Part shown: positions 24,787-36,577 of the stretch, one piece after another | Layout: each line of letters begins with the position of its first letter | Position numbering within the stretch: position 1 is the first letter of the stretch | Assembly (NCBI GenBank): GCA_949130495.1 | Contig: OX422222.1 | Location: 277,006,109-277,070,108 of the forward strand | Reading direction: 5' to 3' | From: Sambucus nigra | Taxonomy: Eukaryota; Streptophyta; Magnoliopsida; Dipsacales; Adoxaceae | DNA length: 64,000 bases | Notes under the pieces: model-generated | Seen by the model: only the letters and a program-made list of their open reading frames with translations | Told to the model about the DNA's origin: nothing | Databases searched by the model: none | Position numbers and translations under genes: made by a program

Positions 24787-27137
24787 TGTCACACCCTAAC
24801 CCCATTATGATATAATTAACTAAATAGTTTACAAACCACAATATTAATTTATTTATTATTTAGGCAATACATATTGAAACAACTTCAAGGTTAAAATGCA
24901 GAATATAAAAAAAAAATCCAATCGTTTTAAGGAGACAATTTCAACAGAACTCACATATCATTTAACTTAGTTACACTAGTGCAGTTTATAAAACAAACTA
25001 ACAAGACCCTACTTCTATGTACCCAACCTCCTAGACCTGGCAGTGGCAGCTGGAAAACCTGAAAATGTAAACATATAAAACCATGAGTTTAAAAACTCAG
25101 TGAATGCACTACATCTCTATATAGTAAAAGCACTATATTAACATCTCAACATATTAATATATACATCTCTGTGCCAAATTAGGCCATATACATATCCGGA
25201 GTTAATAAACCCCACATCTCCTGCCCGTAGGCAATAATCATATCCATAGGTTTTAAAAACCTAACATCTCTTGAATTGCATAGCAACTCAACATATCCTG
25301 ACTTTTATAAAGCCATAGCATCTCAACATCTCTTGGCTTTTAAATAAGCCATAACATCTCAACATCTCTTGGCTTTTAAATAAGCCATAACATCTCAACA
25401 TATGATATATATATGTCATATCCAAAATCAACTCAGTAAGTACACTCACCTTGTGTTGTCAACTATGTATTCACGTTTCCCTCAGGTGGAGCTGAACTTG
25501 GTTGATTTGACCTTACACCTGTTCATCCAACTAAATCAGTACTAAAGCTCAATCATAAGTATTATTTTAATATAAGTATGTAACTTTAAATGAGTACACA
25601 ACCACAATATGATTCTACTCAAGTCATATTCCATGAAATATATGTAAAGACGAAACGATGGTATGTATGTTGATAAGGTCATGAACATTCAACCCTAGAA
25701 ACTACCTCATAAAGAATTTATAACTAAACTCAATTGAACATAAAAGTATACTTCTGAATATATATACACATGAAACATGTACTCAAAATACCCTTGGGAA
25801 AAAGAAAATAAAAACATTCTTTCATGGAGTATCCAATATGGCCTCAAATTATTGTCCTCCATACTTAACCATCCCATATTCATAAATAGTACACATACAT
25901 GTGTCCAAGCTTATCAATATGAAAACATATCTGAATATACTTTCCGTTACAAGTGACGGTGTAATTTTTCAAGCTTCCTAGAGCAAGTTATGGCCATTTC
26001 TTTACAACACAAGAAATCTGCCCTACAAACTCCTCTATTGTTCCTTCGACTTTCAAGAATTTTCATAATTTTTCTACAGAATAACTTTTCATGATTTTCA
26101 ACACACTTTCAGTAGACATACTTAATAGTACGTAATTAAAGTTTCACAATATTTGGACTTCATTTGCTATCTCAAAAGCTTGACCAAACTCAGGGCATAC
26201 CGAAATGAAATATACAAACAACAACTATATACCGACTTTCAACCATCACTAATACCTAACCATAAGGAGTTAAATTCTTATTTTCGGGTATGATATGAAT
26301 ATATAAGTCTATTTTCATATCCAATTGGAATTTCTGAATTCCAGTAATCACGTAAAGAGATATTCAAGTTTTAATACAAAGGGTTTCAATACAAAACAAT
26401 ATGACATATAACACCACTTATCTCACATATGAACCAATACATATTATCACAAAGGAGGATGGAATTTGGATCAATAATTCACTATTTATATACTTTGAAA
26501 TAAGTATAATAGAAGTTTAAAATAATATTAACACATAATATTACCTTGGAAACACCTTAAGGATTTTCTTGGAATTGTTTTCCTAGATTTTCCTTGTAAC
26601 CCTTTCTTCCTTAACTTCTACCTCTCTTTCCTCAAGCTAATAACACCTCAAACTGAACCTAGGGATTTATTTGCTGAAGAAATAAGATTAAGGGAGAGTT
26701 TTAAGTCGGACAAGGCTGCCTCCCAATCCATCCAATCAAATTAAAACATTTGGTTTAATAAAAGACAATTTACCACTTAAGGGAATTGACAGATTCACCC
26801 CTTCTCGTAATTTTGACCTAACTTCTTACTCGAAAATCTGTTTGATGCACCGTTTGTTTTGTTACAACCCTAACTCACATATCTACAACTATTTAGTTTT
26901 CACCTCATGTCAATTGAAATGTTACAAGGGTCAAAACTAGTCTTAAACAGGAACATTTCTATCGAAAATAACCAAATCTTGTGTTCGTAAACAATTTGAC
27001 ATTTCATGATTTATGAAAGTAGAATTATACTAACCATAATCACTTAACATTAGATTTACTAATAAAACATTATTCATATCACATGTGATAAGTTTGATTT
27101 AAATATAATTTATCATAATTATATACGGGTTGTCACA
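24787..27137 (-). repeat. 5' LTR of Tekay element
   Basis: 2351 bp. Differs from 17565-19901 by scattered substitutions and a short insertion near 26910. Promoter-side LTR for minus-strand transcription; no TATA box was assigned with confidence. Confidence 0.93.
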
Positions 27138-27142
27138 GAGTT

Positions 27143-28003
27143 GATATGACGTTGTTCGTCAGGAGAGATGACGGTGCCATTTTGGTTTCCCAGGTCTATG
27201 TGGACGACATAGTCTTTGGATCCAAGTGCTCCCAACATGCTCACCACTTTAAGGAGGAGATGAAAAGTGAGTTTGATATTATCATGGTAGGTGAGCTTAC
27301 TTTCTTCCTTGGTCTCCAGGTTCATCAGCTAGAGGATGGGATGTTCATCTCCCAATCCAAGTATGCTAAAGACCTACTGAAGAAATTTGGTTTAGACTCC
27401 GCTAAGCACGCACGTACACCTATGAGTACCGCTACCAAGCTTAGTAAGGACACTTCAGGTAAGGACGTAGAGCAAACCTTATATCGGAGTATGATAGGTA
27501 GTCTTTTCTACTTGACTGCCAGTCGTCCCGACATAGCCTTTAGTGTTGGAGTCTGTGCGCGATATCAGGCGTCCTCGAAAGAGTCACATTTAATTGCTCT
27601 AAAATGTATTATTAAATACGTGAGTGGGACTCTCTCATACGGTATTTGGTATTCCTTTGATACCGATGACCGTTTGTCCGCCTATTCAGATGCCGATTGG
27701 GCCGGGGATGTAGATGGTTGTAGGAGCACTTCTGGTGGGTGTTTCTATTTTGGTTTTGCTCTTGTCTCCTGGCTGAGCAAGAAACAAAATTTCATCTCTT
27801 TGTCCACTGCGGAGGCAGAGTACATAGCCGTCGGGAGTTGTTGCACGCAACTCTTGTGGATGAAGCAGTTGCTGGAGGATTATGGGATTTCACAGGACAC
27901 CATAACCATTTCCTGTGATAACACAAGCGCTATACACATATCCCGCAATCCCGTCCAGCATTCACGCACAAAGCACATCAGGATACGTGAGCACTTTATC
28001 TCT
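27143..28003 (+). pseudogene. Copia RT C-terminus and RNase H (after Tekay insert)
   Basis: Continuation of the Copia RT interrupted at 17559. The active site YVDD lies in 'SQVYVDDIVFGS' (near 27195), followed by 'FFLGLQVHQLEDGMFISQSKYAKDLLKKFG' and 'ASRPDIAFSVGVCARYQ'. RNase H has 'AYSDADWAGD' (near 27685), 'STAEAEYIAVGSCC' (near 27805) and 'ISCDNTSAIHIS' (near 27915), which contain the expected acidic residues. The frame is open, but the family's C-terminal tail (the 'LADIFTKPL' block) is missing. Similarity ends after 'IRIREHFIS' at about 28003 and unrelated Tat A sequence follows. This is a deletion junction. Confidence 0.87.
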
Positions 28004-28640
28004 TTGCTCAGCTCAACCAGAACATAATAATGAGACCATCTGGGGTCTCACCGGAGATGATTACTTCGACAGATACTCAACCACATCATAAGGCCAGGGG
28101 ACCATCCTAGGCATCGCAAAAGGACCTACCTACTCCTTAGTGGAGTAAGGATGTTACTGACCCTAGGCGTTTAGTCCTAGGGACGTAAGGAAACCCTTGC
28201 CCTAAAGATAGGTATGATGACATTGGGGCACAGGTTGCTCCGACAGACTGTTGGGAGCTGTGTGAGATCTCAAACAACACAGTAAGACCTTTTCAACAGA
28301 GCAGAGGTCATCAGAGCCTAGGTCAGTGTGAGATACGAGATTGCGATGCACACCAAAGAGGTTCAGCTTTTGATCGGTTGAGTGGAGGGTTGGCTTTTAA
28401 AAGACTCGACCTGGTTAATAATCCGCGAGAGAGGATGTCTAGGTCAAGAAGAATAGTTGGATCATGAAGAGAGGGTGACGATCATCGACCTCATCATGGC
28501 CGAGCCCCACATGGACGAGATTGTAGTCATGGGGAGGTCAACGGCCAATGTTGTGAAGCAGTTGGGGAACCCTCAGTCCACCCTTCGGAAGTGGCTGGGG
28601 ACAACCTCGACCAGACCGATGTTGCTAAGCCCTAGAATGA
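28004..28640 (+). other. Tat A 5' interior with three hairpins
   Basis: No intact gene. By comparison with Tat B (about 650 bp between gag start and the 'NFPTPSKF' block) this should hold the N-terminal part of Tat A gag, but I recognise it only near its end ('RLEEKMGDL' around 28655). Three perfect stem-loops lie at 28031-28050, 28131-28147 and 28161-28182. No primer binding site is present. Confidence 0.55.
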
Positions 28641-29720
28641 CTCTATTTAAAGGCTGGAAGAGAAGATGGGAGATCTCATAAAAAGCTGAGACCCATTGCA
28701 GAGGGGGTACTCAGAGGGTTCACCATTTGTGGCAAGGATTGTTAACTTCCCAACCCCTGCTAAATTTAAACCTCCAGTGGTGTCTCTCAAGTACGATGAA
28801 AGTACCAACCTAGTCCATTATATTAAAATGTATCAATCTGCAGCAAATATTTATTCCATCTCTGATGAGATGAGGTGTCGAGCTTTCTCAATCACCCTAA
28901 CTGGGGCTGCACATATCCGGTTCACTTCTCTTCCTAAAAATTCGTGGAGAGTTTTAAAGGTTTGGCCGAGTGATTTATTCACAACTTCTATTTTGGGGTA
29001 AGACCTCAGAAGAAGATGACTCACTTTCTTTATGTAAAGAAAGGGAAGAATGAAATCCACAGAGACTATATCGCGAGGTTCAACAAGGAAAAGTTGGAGG
29101 TATAAGATTTTGAAGAGAGTATAGCCATGACAACCCTTATAGTAGGACTTCAGAAGGGAAAGTTACTCTGGAAGCTTGTTGAAGACCCACCTAAATCTAT
29201 GGCCGAGCTGTTAGCAATAGCTGGAAAGGTCATGAATGAAGAAGAAGCAATGGCTATGAAATATGAGGATGAGAATGGAAGTAGCAGTGGGAAGTTTCAA
29301 AAGAAAAAGGATGGAAAGAAGAGGGCTGCAGATGACAAGTTTGCAAACTGTAGTCCTTTAACAGTGAACTACAAACATATCCTCAATGAAATAAATAATG
29401 ATAGGTCTCTGAGATGGTCGAAGAAGCTGAAGGCTCCTCCACATAAGAGAAACAAGAACTTATGGTGCGAGTTCCATCAAAATCATGGCCATTTGACTGA
29501 GAAGTGTTTCGCTCTGAAGGATGAGATTGAAAAAATGTTGAAGACTGGAAATTTCAGAAAGTATGTGGATGGTAGATCTTTTAAGGGGGAAGATACGACC
29601 CTAGAAAGAAAAGAAATGATAAATGTCGGGAAGATGCCCCTGTCAGAAGAGCCGATAACTCAGATAATGATAATGACCCTGACCTCCCACCGAAGGACGA
29701 CAATGTCCCAGTAAAGAGGA
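28641..29720 (+). pseudogene. Tat A gag
   Basis: Gag of a Tat element. Frame 28696-29001 carries 'EGSPFVARIVNFPTPAKFK...LKYDES' and 'RCRAFSITLTGAAHIRFTSLP', matching Tat B gag at 53376-53600. A frameshift near 29000-29110 leads to 29127-29714 with 'TTLIVGLQKGKLLWKLVEDPPKSMAELL'. The modified knuckle CEFHQNHGHLTEKC follows (near 29467-29508), then 'LKDEIEKMLKTGNFRKYVD'. Stops and the shift make it non-functional. Nearest relative in the window is 52728-54250. Confidence 0.85.
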
Positions 29721-29725
29721 TCAGT

Positions 29726-30300
29726 ATGATCTCTTTTGGTGTGATCACTATCTGTAGAGGGATAACATGGTGTGGCTCAGAGGTAGCTGGTCGCAAGGCT
29801 CATGTAGAAGAGGCCAAAGCAGTGATTGAGGTCGAGGTTATAAACTTGGCTTCTATAGAGGTTAAACATGAGAAGAGAAAGAAGGTAGATATGGACACCA
29901 TCGTAGTCGGTTTCTCACGACTTGATTTTAAGGGTATCTTATCTCCCCACGATGACCCTTTAGTCATCACCACAAGGGTGCATGGGTGTGAAGTTCAGAG
30001 GATCCTTGTTGATGGGGGAAGTTCTGCAGACATTATGTTCTGGCCCTGTTTCAAAAGCTTAGGCCTTAGCAGAGCTAGGCTCATCCCTTATCATCATCCC
30101 TTGATTGGCTTCAACGGTGAGAAGGTCCATCCATTGGGTATGTAAGAGATGGATATGAGAATATGAGATGAATGGCCTAAGAGGTTGACCAGAAAACAAA
30201 ATTTCTTTGTGATGGATGAAAATGTCTTCTCAGCCTATAACCTCATCATGGGATGAGTGTCTCTCAGGGAATTTGAGGTCGTGACTTCTATAGTCCACCA
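29726..30300 (+). pseudogene. Tat A protease
   Basis: Aspartic protease. The open frame 29726-30145 has 'FSRLDFKGILSPHDDPLVI' and the active-site loop VDGGSSADIMFW (near 30008-30043); Tat B has VDNGSS at the same place. It ends at a TAA just after 'HPLGM'. The following 'NFFVMDENVFSAYNLIMG' block (near 30200-30260), which should end the protease domain, is in another frame with stops. Confidence 0.82.
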
Positions 30301-30559
30301 AATGCTAAAATTACTGACCTCCTATGGGGTATGGGAAGTACAAGGTGAACAAACATCGGCACACGAATGCTACTTCAACTCTACAAAAGAGAGAGAGGCT
30401 CATAAGAGGGCAATAATCACTTAAAACATTGACACCATTGACCCTAGAGACGAAACAAACCTAAAAAAGGAGAGGCCGTGGAAGAGGTAGAATCCATCGT
30501 CCTTAACGAGGACGAGCCAAAAAAACCATCTAAGTCGGTCGAGCCCTAAAGCCTGAGAT

Positions 30560-31340
30560 CAAGGAGGAGCTAGTGAAGTTGTTAAGGAAGAGACAAAGTA
30601 TCTTTGCCTGGATCCATGCAGACGTGCCAGGCATTGATCATGAAATTATATGTCACAAACTCAATGATGTAGAGGATGCCAAACCCATCAAGCAGAGATT
30701 AAGGATATACTCAAGAGAAAAGTATGAAGCCATCAGAGACGAAGTTCGCTTGAAAAGGCCGAGTTTATTAGAGAAGTCATATACCTTGAGCGGTTGTCTA
30801 ACGCAGTAATGGTGCCTAAAGATAATGGGAAATGGTGGATGTGTGTAGACTTAATCGATTTAAATAAGTCTTGCCTAAAGGATAGTTTTCCCTTGCCTCG
30901 TATAGATTCGATGGTGGATGCCATAGCAGGACATGAGCTCATGAGCTTCATGGACGCATATTTTGGGTATAATCAGATCTTTATGGGCTCGACTGACTCA
31001 GAGAAGACAACCTTCATTACGGATAAGGGGACGTACTACTACAAGGTCATGTCCTTCGGCCTAAAGAACGCAGGGGCTACATACCAACGTCTTGTAAATA
31101 ATATGTTCAAGGATCATATAGGCAAATCCATGTAGGTTTATGTGGATGACATGCTGACGAAGAGTCTGAAGGCCAACACTTATGTGGCCGACCTTGAAAG
31201 AACTTTCGATACCATGGACAAATACAAAATGAAGCTCAAACCGGCCAAATGTGTCTTTGGGGTCAAAGATGGAAAGTTTTTGGGATTCATCATCAACTAA
31301 AGGGGGATAGAGGCTAACCTTGATAAGATCAAGGATTTAT
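30560..31340 (+). pseudogene. Tat A reverse transcriptase
   Basis: Reverse transcriptase in at least three broken frames. 'RQSIFAWIHADVPGIDHEIICHKLN' (30590-30665) leads in. 'NGKWWMCVDLIDLNKSCLKDSFPLPRIDSMVDAIAG' and 'SFMDAYFGYNQI' follow near 30825-30980, then 'YYKVMSFGLKNAGATYQRLVN'. A TAG at 31133 stands immediately before the active site 'VYVDDMLTK' (about 31136-31165). 'KCVFGVKDGKFLGF' follows. It aligns block for block with Tat B RT at 55290-56030. Confidence 0.86.
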
Positions 31341-31905
31341 TAAAAATGAATACGCCTAGAACCATAAAAAACATTCAGAGGGTAACCGAACGAGTGGCTG
31401 CACTTAATAGGTTCGTCTCTAGAGATACAGATAAACGTCTTCCTTTTTTTAAAATTCTTAAAAAAGCCTTCGAATGGAATGAGGAATGTGACAAAGCATT
31501 TAAAGAGCTGAAGTCCTACCTCGGATCCCCTCTACTACTATCTCGGACAATACAGGGTGAGAAGCTATATATATATTTAGCTGTCTCAGAATTAGCCATT
31601 AGTGCTGCAATAGTAAGAGAAGAGGATGGAGTGCAGAGACCAGTGTACTTCAATAACAAGGCACTCAAAGGGTCTGAGAAGAAGTACCCCCTTATGGAAT
31701 AGTTAGCCTATGCTTTGATACATGCTTCCAAGAAGATGAAGCCATACTTCCAGGCTCACTCCATGATTGTCCTCACCGATTCCCCACTCAGACAGGTCCT
31801 CCATAAGCCTGAGAAGTTAAGAAGGCTAATGACTTGGGAAATTGAGTTGGGGGAGTACGATGTTGTTTATCAACCTAGGGTTTCCATCAAGGGATAAGCT
31901 CTTAC
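31341..31905 (+). pseudogene. Tat A first RNase H
   Basis: The Gypsy RNase H position. 'RVAALNRFVSRDTDKRLPFFKILKKAFEWNEECDKAF' is the connection, then 'LYIYLAVSELAISAAIVREEDGVQRPVYF', and after a TAG at 31700 'ASKKMKPYFQAHSMIVLTDSPLRQVLHKPEKLRRLMTWEIELGEYDVVY'. The first catalytic Asp of ordinary RNase H (as in 'YTDAS') is replaced by LAVS, as in Tat B. In Tat elements this domain is generally degenerate and a second RNase H follows. Confidence 0.83.
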
Positions 31906-31912
31906 AGATTTT

Positions 31913-32590
31913 GTGATCGAGTTTACTTGGGATGAGGCCGAGGTTGAGAAGAATCATGAGGATGCAGATGAGCCAGTAGAGAGAAACGTCGATCGAACTT
32001 CGAACGAAGATGAAACAAGTACTGTCAGACAAAGAACAGTTAAGAATAAAGAAGATAGATACCTCTTCAAGCAGGGGGCCCTATCAGAGGGTAACTTCTC
32101 GTCAAATGAAACCATTTGGAATCTCTTCGTCGATGGGTCATCCTGTGAAAGACAAAATGGAGATGGGCTGATAATATCGGCACCAGATGGTACAGATAGT
32201 GAGTATGCAATAAGGTTTAACTTTAAAGCTTTCAACAACGAGTTAGAGTATGAGGCATTAATAACAGGTCTCTTTTTAGCAAAAGCCCTCAGTGTCGGCC
32301 AACTCCTAGTCCACAGTGACTCAAGATTAACCGTGAACCAAATCTTGGGGGTATATGAAGCCAAAGATGAAAGGATGGCCAGATATGTCGAGAGGGTAAG
32401 ATCGATGCTAGAAAACTTCAAGGAAGTAAAGATGAAGAAGATACCTCGGCTAGACAACATCCGATCTAATGCACTCACAAGGTTGACCTTAGTAACAAGA
32501 ACAGATATAAGGAGAACAGTGCCAGTTGAGATTCTGCTCAAGCCGACCATCGAAGAGGAAGAGGTTGCTAAACCTTGCTTAAATATGAGT
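31913..32590 (+). pseudogene. Tat A second (archaeal-type) RNase H
   Basis: The extra RNase H typical of Tat-lineage Gypsy elements, thought to have replaced the degenerate first one. After an acidic linker (31913-32100), 'NLFVDGSSCERQNGDGLIISAPDGTDSEYAIRF' gives the first Asp. 'AFNNELEYEALITGLFLAKALS' gives the Glu, 'LLVHSDSRLTVNQILGVYEA' the next Asp, and 'IPRLDNIRSNALTRL' replaces the final 'ADALARL', so the last catalytic Asp is lost (Asn). The frame is open from 31913 to 32863, into integrase. Confidence 0.85.
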
Positions 32591-33822
32591 TTGGGGGCCT
32601 CATGGATGGACCCTCTTATCAAATACATCAGAGAGCGACAACTACCAGAGTCAAAGTTGGAAAGGAGAAAGCTAAGGTTCAGGGCTACAAAATTCTCTAT
32701 TGTAGGAGATGTCTTGTATAAAAAGGGATTCCTGCTCCCTCTACTTAGATGTGTCCACCCTTCAGAGGTTTCATACATCTTGCATGATGTGTATGAGGGA
32801 TCTTGTTCAAGCCATATAGGAGGGAGGCCATTGGCTAAGAGGATAATTACTCAGGGATATTAGTGGCCGGCCTTGGCCAAGAATACAACTGCATATGTGA
32901 AAAAATGTGATAAGTATCAGAGGTTCTCCACTATTCCCCATCAGCCTCACCAACCTCTGACTTCTATTAGTTCCCCTTGGCCATTTGCAATATGGGGAAT
33001 TGATTTGGTAGGACTCTTGCCAAGAGCTATAAACAACTATCGGTTCTTAATAGTGGCAATTGATTATTTATCCAAATGGGTAGAGGCCGAGCCAATGATC
33101 ACAATCACTGAGCAGAAGACTTTCCAGTTCATCTGGAAGAAAATCATAAGCAGGTATGGCCTTCCAAATACCCTCATCTCGGACAATGGAACCCAATTCA
33201 AGAATATTTCCTTAGAAAAATCCTGCGAAAGAGTAGGGATCAAGCAGTTCTTCTCTTGTCCTGGCCGGCCCTAGGAAAATGGTGAGACTGAGGTCACAAA
33301 TCGAACAATCCTTGATAGGATAAAAAAGAGGCTCGAAGAAGCTAAATGAAGATGGATAGAGGAGGTATATACCATGCTTTGGGCTTACAGGATGACCGTG
33401 AGGACACCTACAAGGGAAACCCCATTTATCCTAGCCCATGGCTCAGAGGCTATCATCCTAATAGAGATAGGGCTCCCCACTCATAGAGTCCAGACTTATG
33501 ACCCTCAGACGAATGGGTAAGAGAGAAGACTTGATCTTGATTTGATTAAGGAAAGAAGAAAAGATGTAGAGATAAGACAGGCAACCTATCAGCAGAGAAT
33601 CGCGAGGTTCTATAATCAGAGGGTAAAGTCAAGGTCGATAGCTGCGGGAGATCTGGTCCCGAAGAAGACATGGTAGAAAACTAATAAGCTCCATCCCAAC
33701 TGGAATGGTCCTTATAGGGTCGTTGATGAGGTCGTACCATGTACGTATCGGCTAGAAATCTTAAAAGAGCCTTTCTCCAACCCTTAGAATGCCGATCACT
33801 TAAAGAAATATTACTTGTGATA
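32591..33822 (+). pseudogene. Tat A integrase
   Basis: Integrase reads from 'WMDPLIKYIRERQLPESK' (32603) through 'VHPSEVSYILHDVYEGSCSSHIGG'. After a TAG at 32861 it continues as 'KCDKYQRF': the second zinc-binding Cys of 'CDKCQ' is Tyr. The core follows with 'WGIDLVGLLP' (first Asp), 'LISDNGTQF' (second Asp, near 33178) and 'GETEVTNRT' (Glu, near 33285) after a stop at 33272. The C-terminal part 'YRMTVRTPTRETPFILAHGSEAIIL' to 'NADHLKKYYL' (33380-33820) has several stops. It ends at TGA 33820-33822, as Tat B ends at 58635. Confidence 0.85.
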
Positions 33823-33929
33823 TTGCAATTGTTCTTATCTTTTTGCAATACATGTATCAGTTTATATATAAGATGTTAATGAAAAGATAACAATGTTGTG
33901 ATGATACTTTTGTTACAATGTATATGTTT

Positions 33930-34279
33930 TAAACATCATTTATTTGGTAGGGTATGAGGTGAAACATCATTAACTTGGTGACCTCAGACCTGTAACATCA
34001 TTAATTTGATGCATTATGAGGTGAAACATCATTAACTTGGTGACCTCAGACCCTTAACATCATTAGTTTGGTGCATTATGAGGTGAAACATCATTAACTT
34101 GGCGACCTCAGAACTTTAACATCATTAATTTGGTGAATTATGAGGTGGAACGTCATTAACTTGGTGACCTCAGACCTTTAACATCACTTAGTTGGTAAAA
34201 ACATGAGGCGAAACATCATTAACTTGGTGACCTCAGACCTTTAACATCATTAATTTGGTGAATTATGAGGTGAAACATC
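33930..34279 (+). repeat. Tat A 3' tandem array, left half (62-bp period)
   Basis: 'aacatcattaacttggtga' recurs at 33963, 34025, 34087, 34149 (variant) and 34212, a period of 62-63. Each unit is two ~31-bp half-units, both starting near 'aacatcatta' and containing 'TTGGTGA'. Such arrays between pol and the 3' LTR are known from Tat/Ogre elements. The last five bases (ACATC, 34275-34279) are the target site of the SIRE-like insertion. Confidence 0.92.
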
Positions 34280-36270
34280 TGAAAAAGCGTTGCCAAAGCC
34301 GTTTATGAAAATAAACTATTTAAGCAACTCCGAAAGTTTGTTGAAGAAACTCTTTACTTAAATCAAAACGATTTGAACACAAGATGTGTTAACAAAAGTA
34401 TGTACGAGATTAGGACAAGATTTGATAACAAGTTTTAGTAAACAGTTTAAAATGTTTTAAACTCAGCACACTATTAGAAAGAGATGAGAAGATGTAGAAA
34501 TATCGATACTCAGGATTTTTAACGTGGTAAAACCTCAACCTTGAGGAAACATCCACGACTCCCTCTACGGAGTAAAACAAAAACAATCACTAAAACAAAT
34601 ATATGAGTTACAACCTATTTAACTAACATGCACAAAAAAACAAATCTATACAAGTTCAGGATTGTACCCTCTGGCGTCCTTAACTTTTCTGCAGATCTTG
34701 TTTGTTGATGTAGTTGTCTCAGTTTGTCAACTCTTCTTTGTTTCAGCACTTTACGTCGACTTATTGTTCACCAAATCTTATAGCCAACACTTTGAGTGTT
34801 TGTAGTGTGAAGATGTTTGTGAATGGTGTTCTAAAACACATGCATGCACACACACACACACTTATTAGTTACAGACAATCCTAACAAATCACATATAAAG
34901 TCTATATGCAGTGTATTTGTTATTTTTCTTTCTTACAAAACCATGAACCTTTTTAACCTTTCAAAATAACCCAGATTCCACGGAGATCTTGCTTAAGAAA
35001 TCGGTCAAGACCTTTCTCAATCACTTTTGAAAATATTATGTGGATTGAGAACCCTCCAAGTGCGAATCCCACTAGGTCAGGTTAGGTTTTGTAAAAACAG
35101 AAATAGAAAAACATCTATTGTTGATTCTGAAGTAAGAAAATGTTTTATCAGAAAATAATCAACAACGAAATTCTCAAGATGAGAAATAAATGCAACTAAG
35201 TGTTCTGTGACATGAAAAACTTCAGATCTATGATTTCTATTGAAAGAGAAACAAGATCTGAGTCTATGTCTAAGTTGGAAATAAGATTTATGAACACAAG
35301 GATTTCAGCAACCCAGAAATCACTCAACTCGTACTCTCATAACTCAAGAAACACTAAGGATGGTGTTTATCTGGTTATGGTGTTTATGGAGAGGTAAGTG
35401 GTTTAGGTTTAGAGGTATTTGGACGAAGTTAGGGTTTCTAACTAGGGTTTGATTTCTCTCTCTAACTTCTCTCTTCTCTCTCCTCTCTCTATTCTCTGAG
35501 ACTTTTCAAAATGGCAAAAGCTTTCGAAGGCTGAGATGAGAGGCCTTTAAATAGGAAGAGAAGAAGATTCCAGAGCTTCATTAAAAAACAAGGGCTGTGA
35601 TTGAGTCAAGCTCCTTTGACTACAATCTAAGGGTTCACAGCAGGCGGTGGATTAAACAGGCTGTGATTGGTTAAAGGGTTTACACTGGGATTCACTCAAA
35701 AGACATGCAGGCCATCGATAAGGGTTGATCTAATGGCTGAAAGCACGCGATGGTTTGTCTCAGTAAAGAAACACAGTTCAGGCCAATCAGAGGACAACAG
35801 GTGTAGGCCTGAGGATGAATGTAAACGCGCGTCCCAAAATAATTACAAAGCCAACCCTAGAGTCTCTAGCGCTTTCGGTTTCTACCCAGAGTAACTTTAG
35901 GCTAATAAACACAACAATCCATATTTATACATTAACCCCAAGACCTTTTAAATCAAGTTTTAATTAAATAAAACCTTGTTTAAAATATGTTTTAAATTCC
36001 CAAAAAATTATTAAAAATCAAATTGAGGGATTTAAACACACTCACAACATTAATACACATAGAGGTGCAATATGAAATGCAAGAATGAAATTCTAAGTGT
36101 GTGAGTGATGGTTATAGTCTCAGGATCATCACAAGATGAATAGAAGAAGAAGCAACCCAATCTCTGAAGCTCTTTGGTTTCTAGGATGGACACTATTTTG
36201 TCACAATTTCCAAACTAGATGAGCTCTTATACAGTCTAGACTCAAATGAGTCAAAAGCATAAGGGATTCA
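34280..36270 (-). repeat. 3' LTR of SIRE-like Copia
   Basis: 1991 bp, TGAAAAAGCG...GGGATTCA. Contains a short CA microsatellite (34848-34860) and a CT-rich tract (35455-35500). CCTTTAAATAGG at 35546-35557 gives a TATA-like CTATTTAAAGG on the element strand. Confidence 0.94.
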
Positions 36271-36577
36271 ATCTCCCCCTTTGGAAATATGAGACAAAAT
36301 CTCCTTTGAGTCATCTCAACTCGTAGGGCGACAACAAATAAGAAAATCCTATTCCTATAAAAGATCTATCTACCCAAATCCTAGAAATCAAAAATTACAT
36401 AACTCAACTATATACAGTTTAACATCCTATTATTACAATGAAGAATGACTGTACAAGAAGAATACCTGCAAAAAATTACTAAGATCAAGCTTTTTAGTAT
36501 ATGCAGTAGACTCAAATTTCTCCCCCATTTTGTCTCAAATGGACAAAGGGAAAGAACTTGGCAAATATGACAGGTAT
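36271..36577 (-). other. Polypurine tract and 3' leader region of SIRE-like Copia
   Basis: ATCTCCCCCT at 36271-36280 is the polypurine tract complement, abutting the LTR. A second similar tract, TCTCCCCCATTTTGTCTC, lies at 36519-36536 close to the pol stop. The same paired arrangement occurs in the gag-only element (4670 and 5107). No ORF here. Confidence 0.8.

Larger units (their letters stand above)
17565..27137 (-). mobile_element. Tekay/Del-like Gypsy chromovirus nested in Copia RT
   Basis: Complete 9.6 kb minus-strand element. LTRs 17565-19901 and 24787-27137 run TGTCACACCC...GTTGTCACA. TSD is GAGTT at 17560-17564 and 27138-27142. Order on its strand is primer site, gag with two zinc knuckles, protease, RT, RNase H, integrase and a chromodomain remnant, then polypurine tract. 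The integrase-then-chromodomain order and the terminal 'LRNK.IPLVKV.W' block point to the Tekay/Del chromovirus lineage. LTRs differ by about 1% by eye apart from a small indel near 19690/26910, so insertion is recent, but pol already carries several stops. Confidence 0.92.
13186..28003 (+). mobile_element. SIRE-like Copia element inserted in the Tat A 5' LTR, 3' end deleted
   Basis: The 5' LTR (13186-14035) is followed by a tRNA-iMet-type primer site, then gag, protease, integrase, RT and RNase H in Copia order. The RT is interrupted by Tekay (17565-27137) between residues that are adjacent in related proteins, with GAGTT duplicated. The element stops abruptly inside the end of RNase H at about 28003; no polypurine tract or 3' LTR is present. 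Several stops and at least two frameshifts make it inactive. Confidence 0.85.

Noticed and set aside
31954..32778. 274-residue minus-strand frame opposite Tat A RNase H
   Set aside because: It is the mirror of the conserved plus-strand RNase H/integrase frame and has no motif of its own.
33930..34279. Regular repeats that could be taken for a CRISPR-like array
   Set aside because: No unique spacers, units are head-to-tail 62 bp with internal half-units, and they sit in a plant retrotransposon 3' region.
35200..35397. 65-residue frame, duplicated exactly at 43086-43283
   Set aside because: The identity is due to the two LTRs of one element; LTRs are non-coding and no domain is seen.
36271..36577. 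Possible env-like ORF after pol, as reported in some SIRE elements
   Set aside because: Only about 300 bp lie between pol and the LTR and no open frame of useful length exists.
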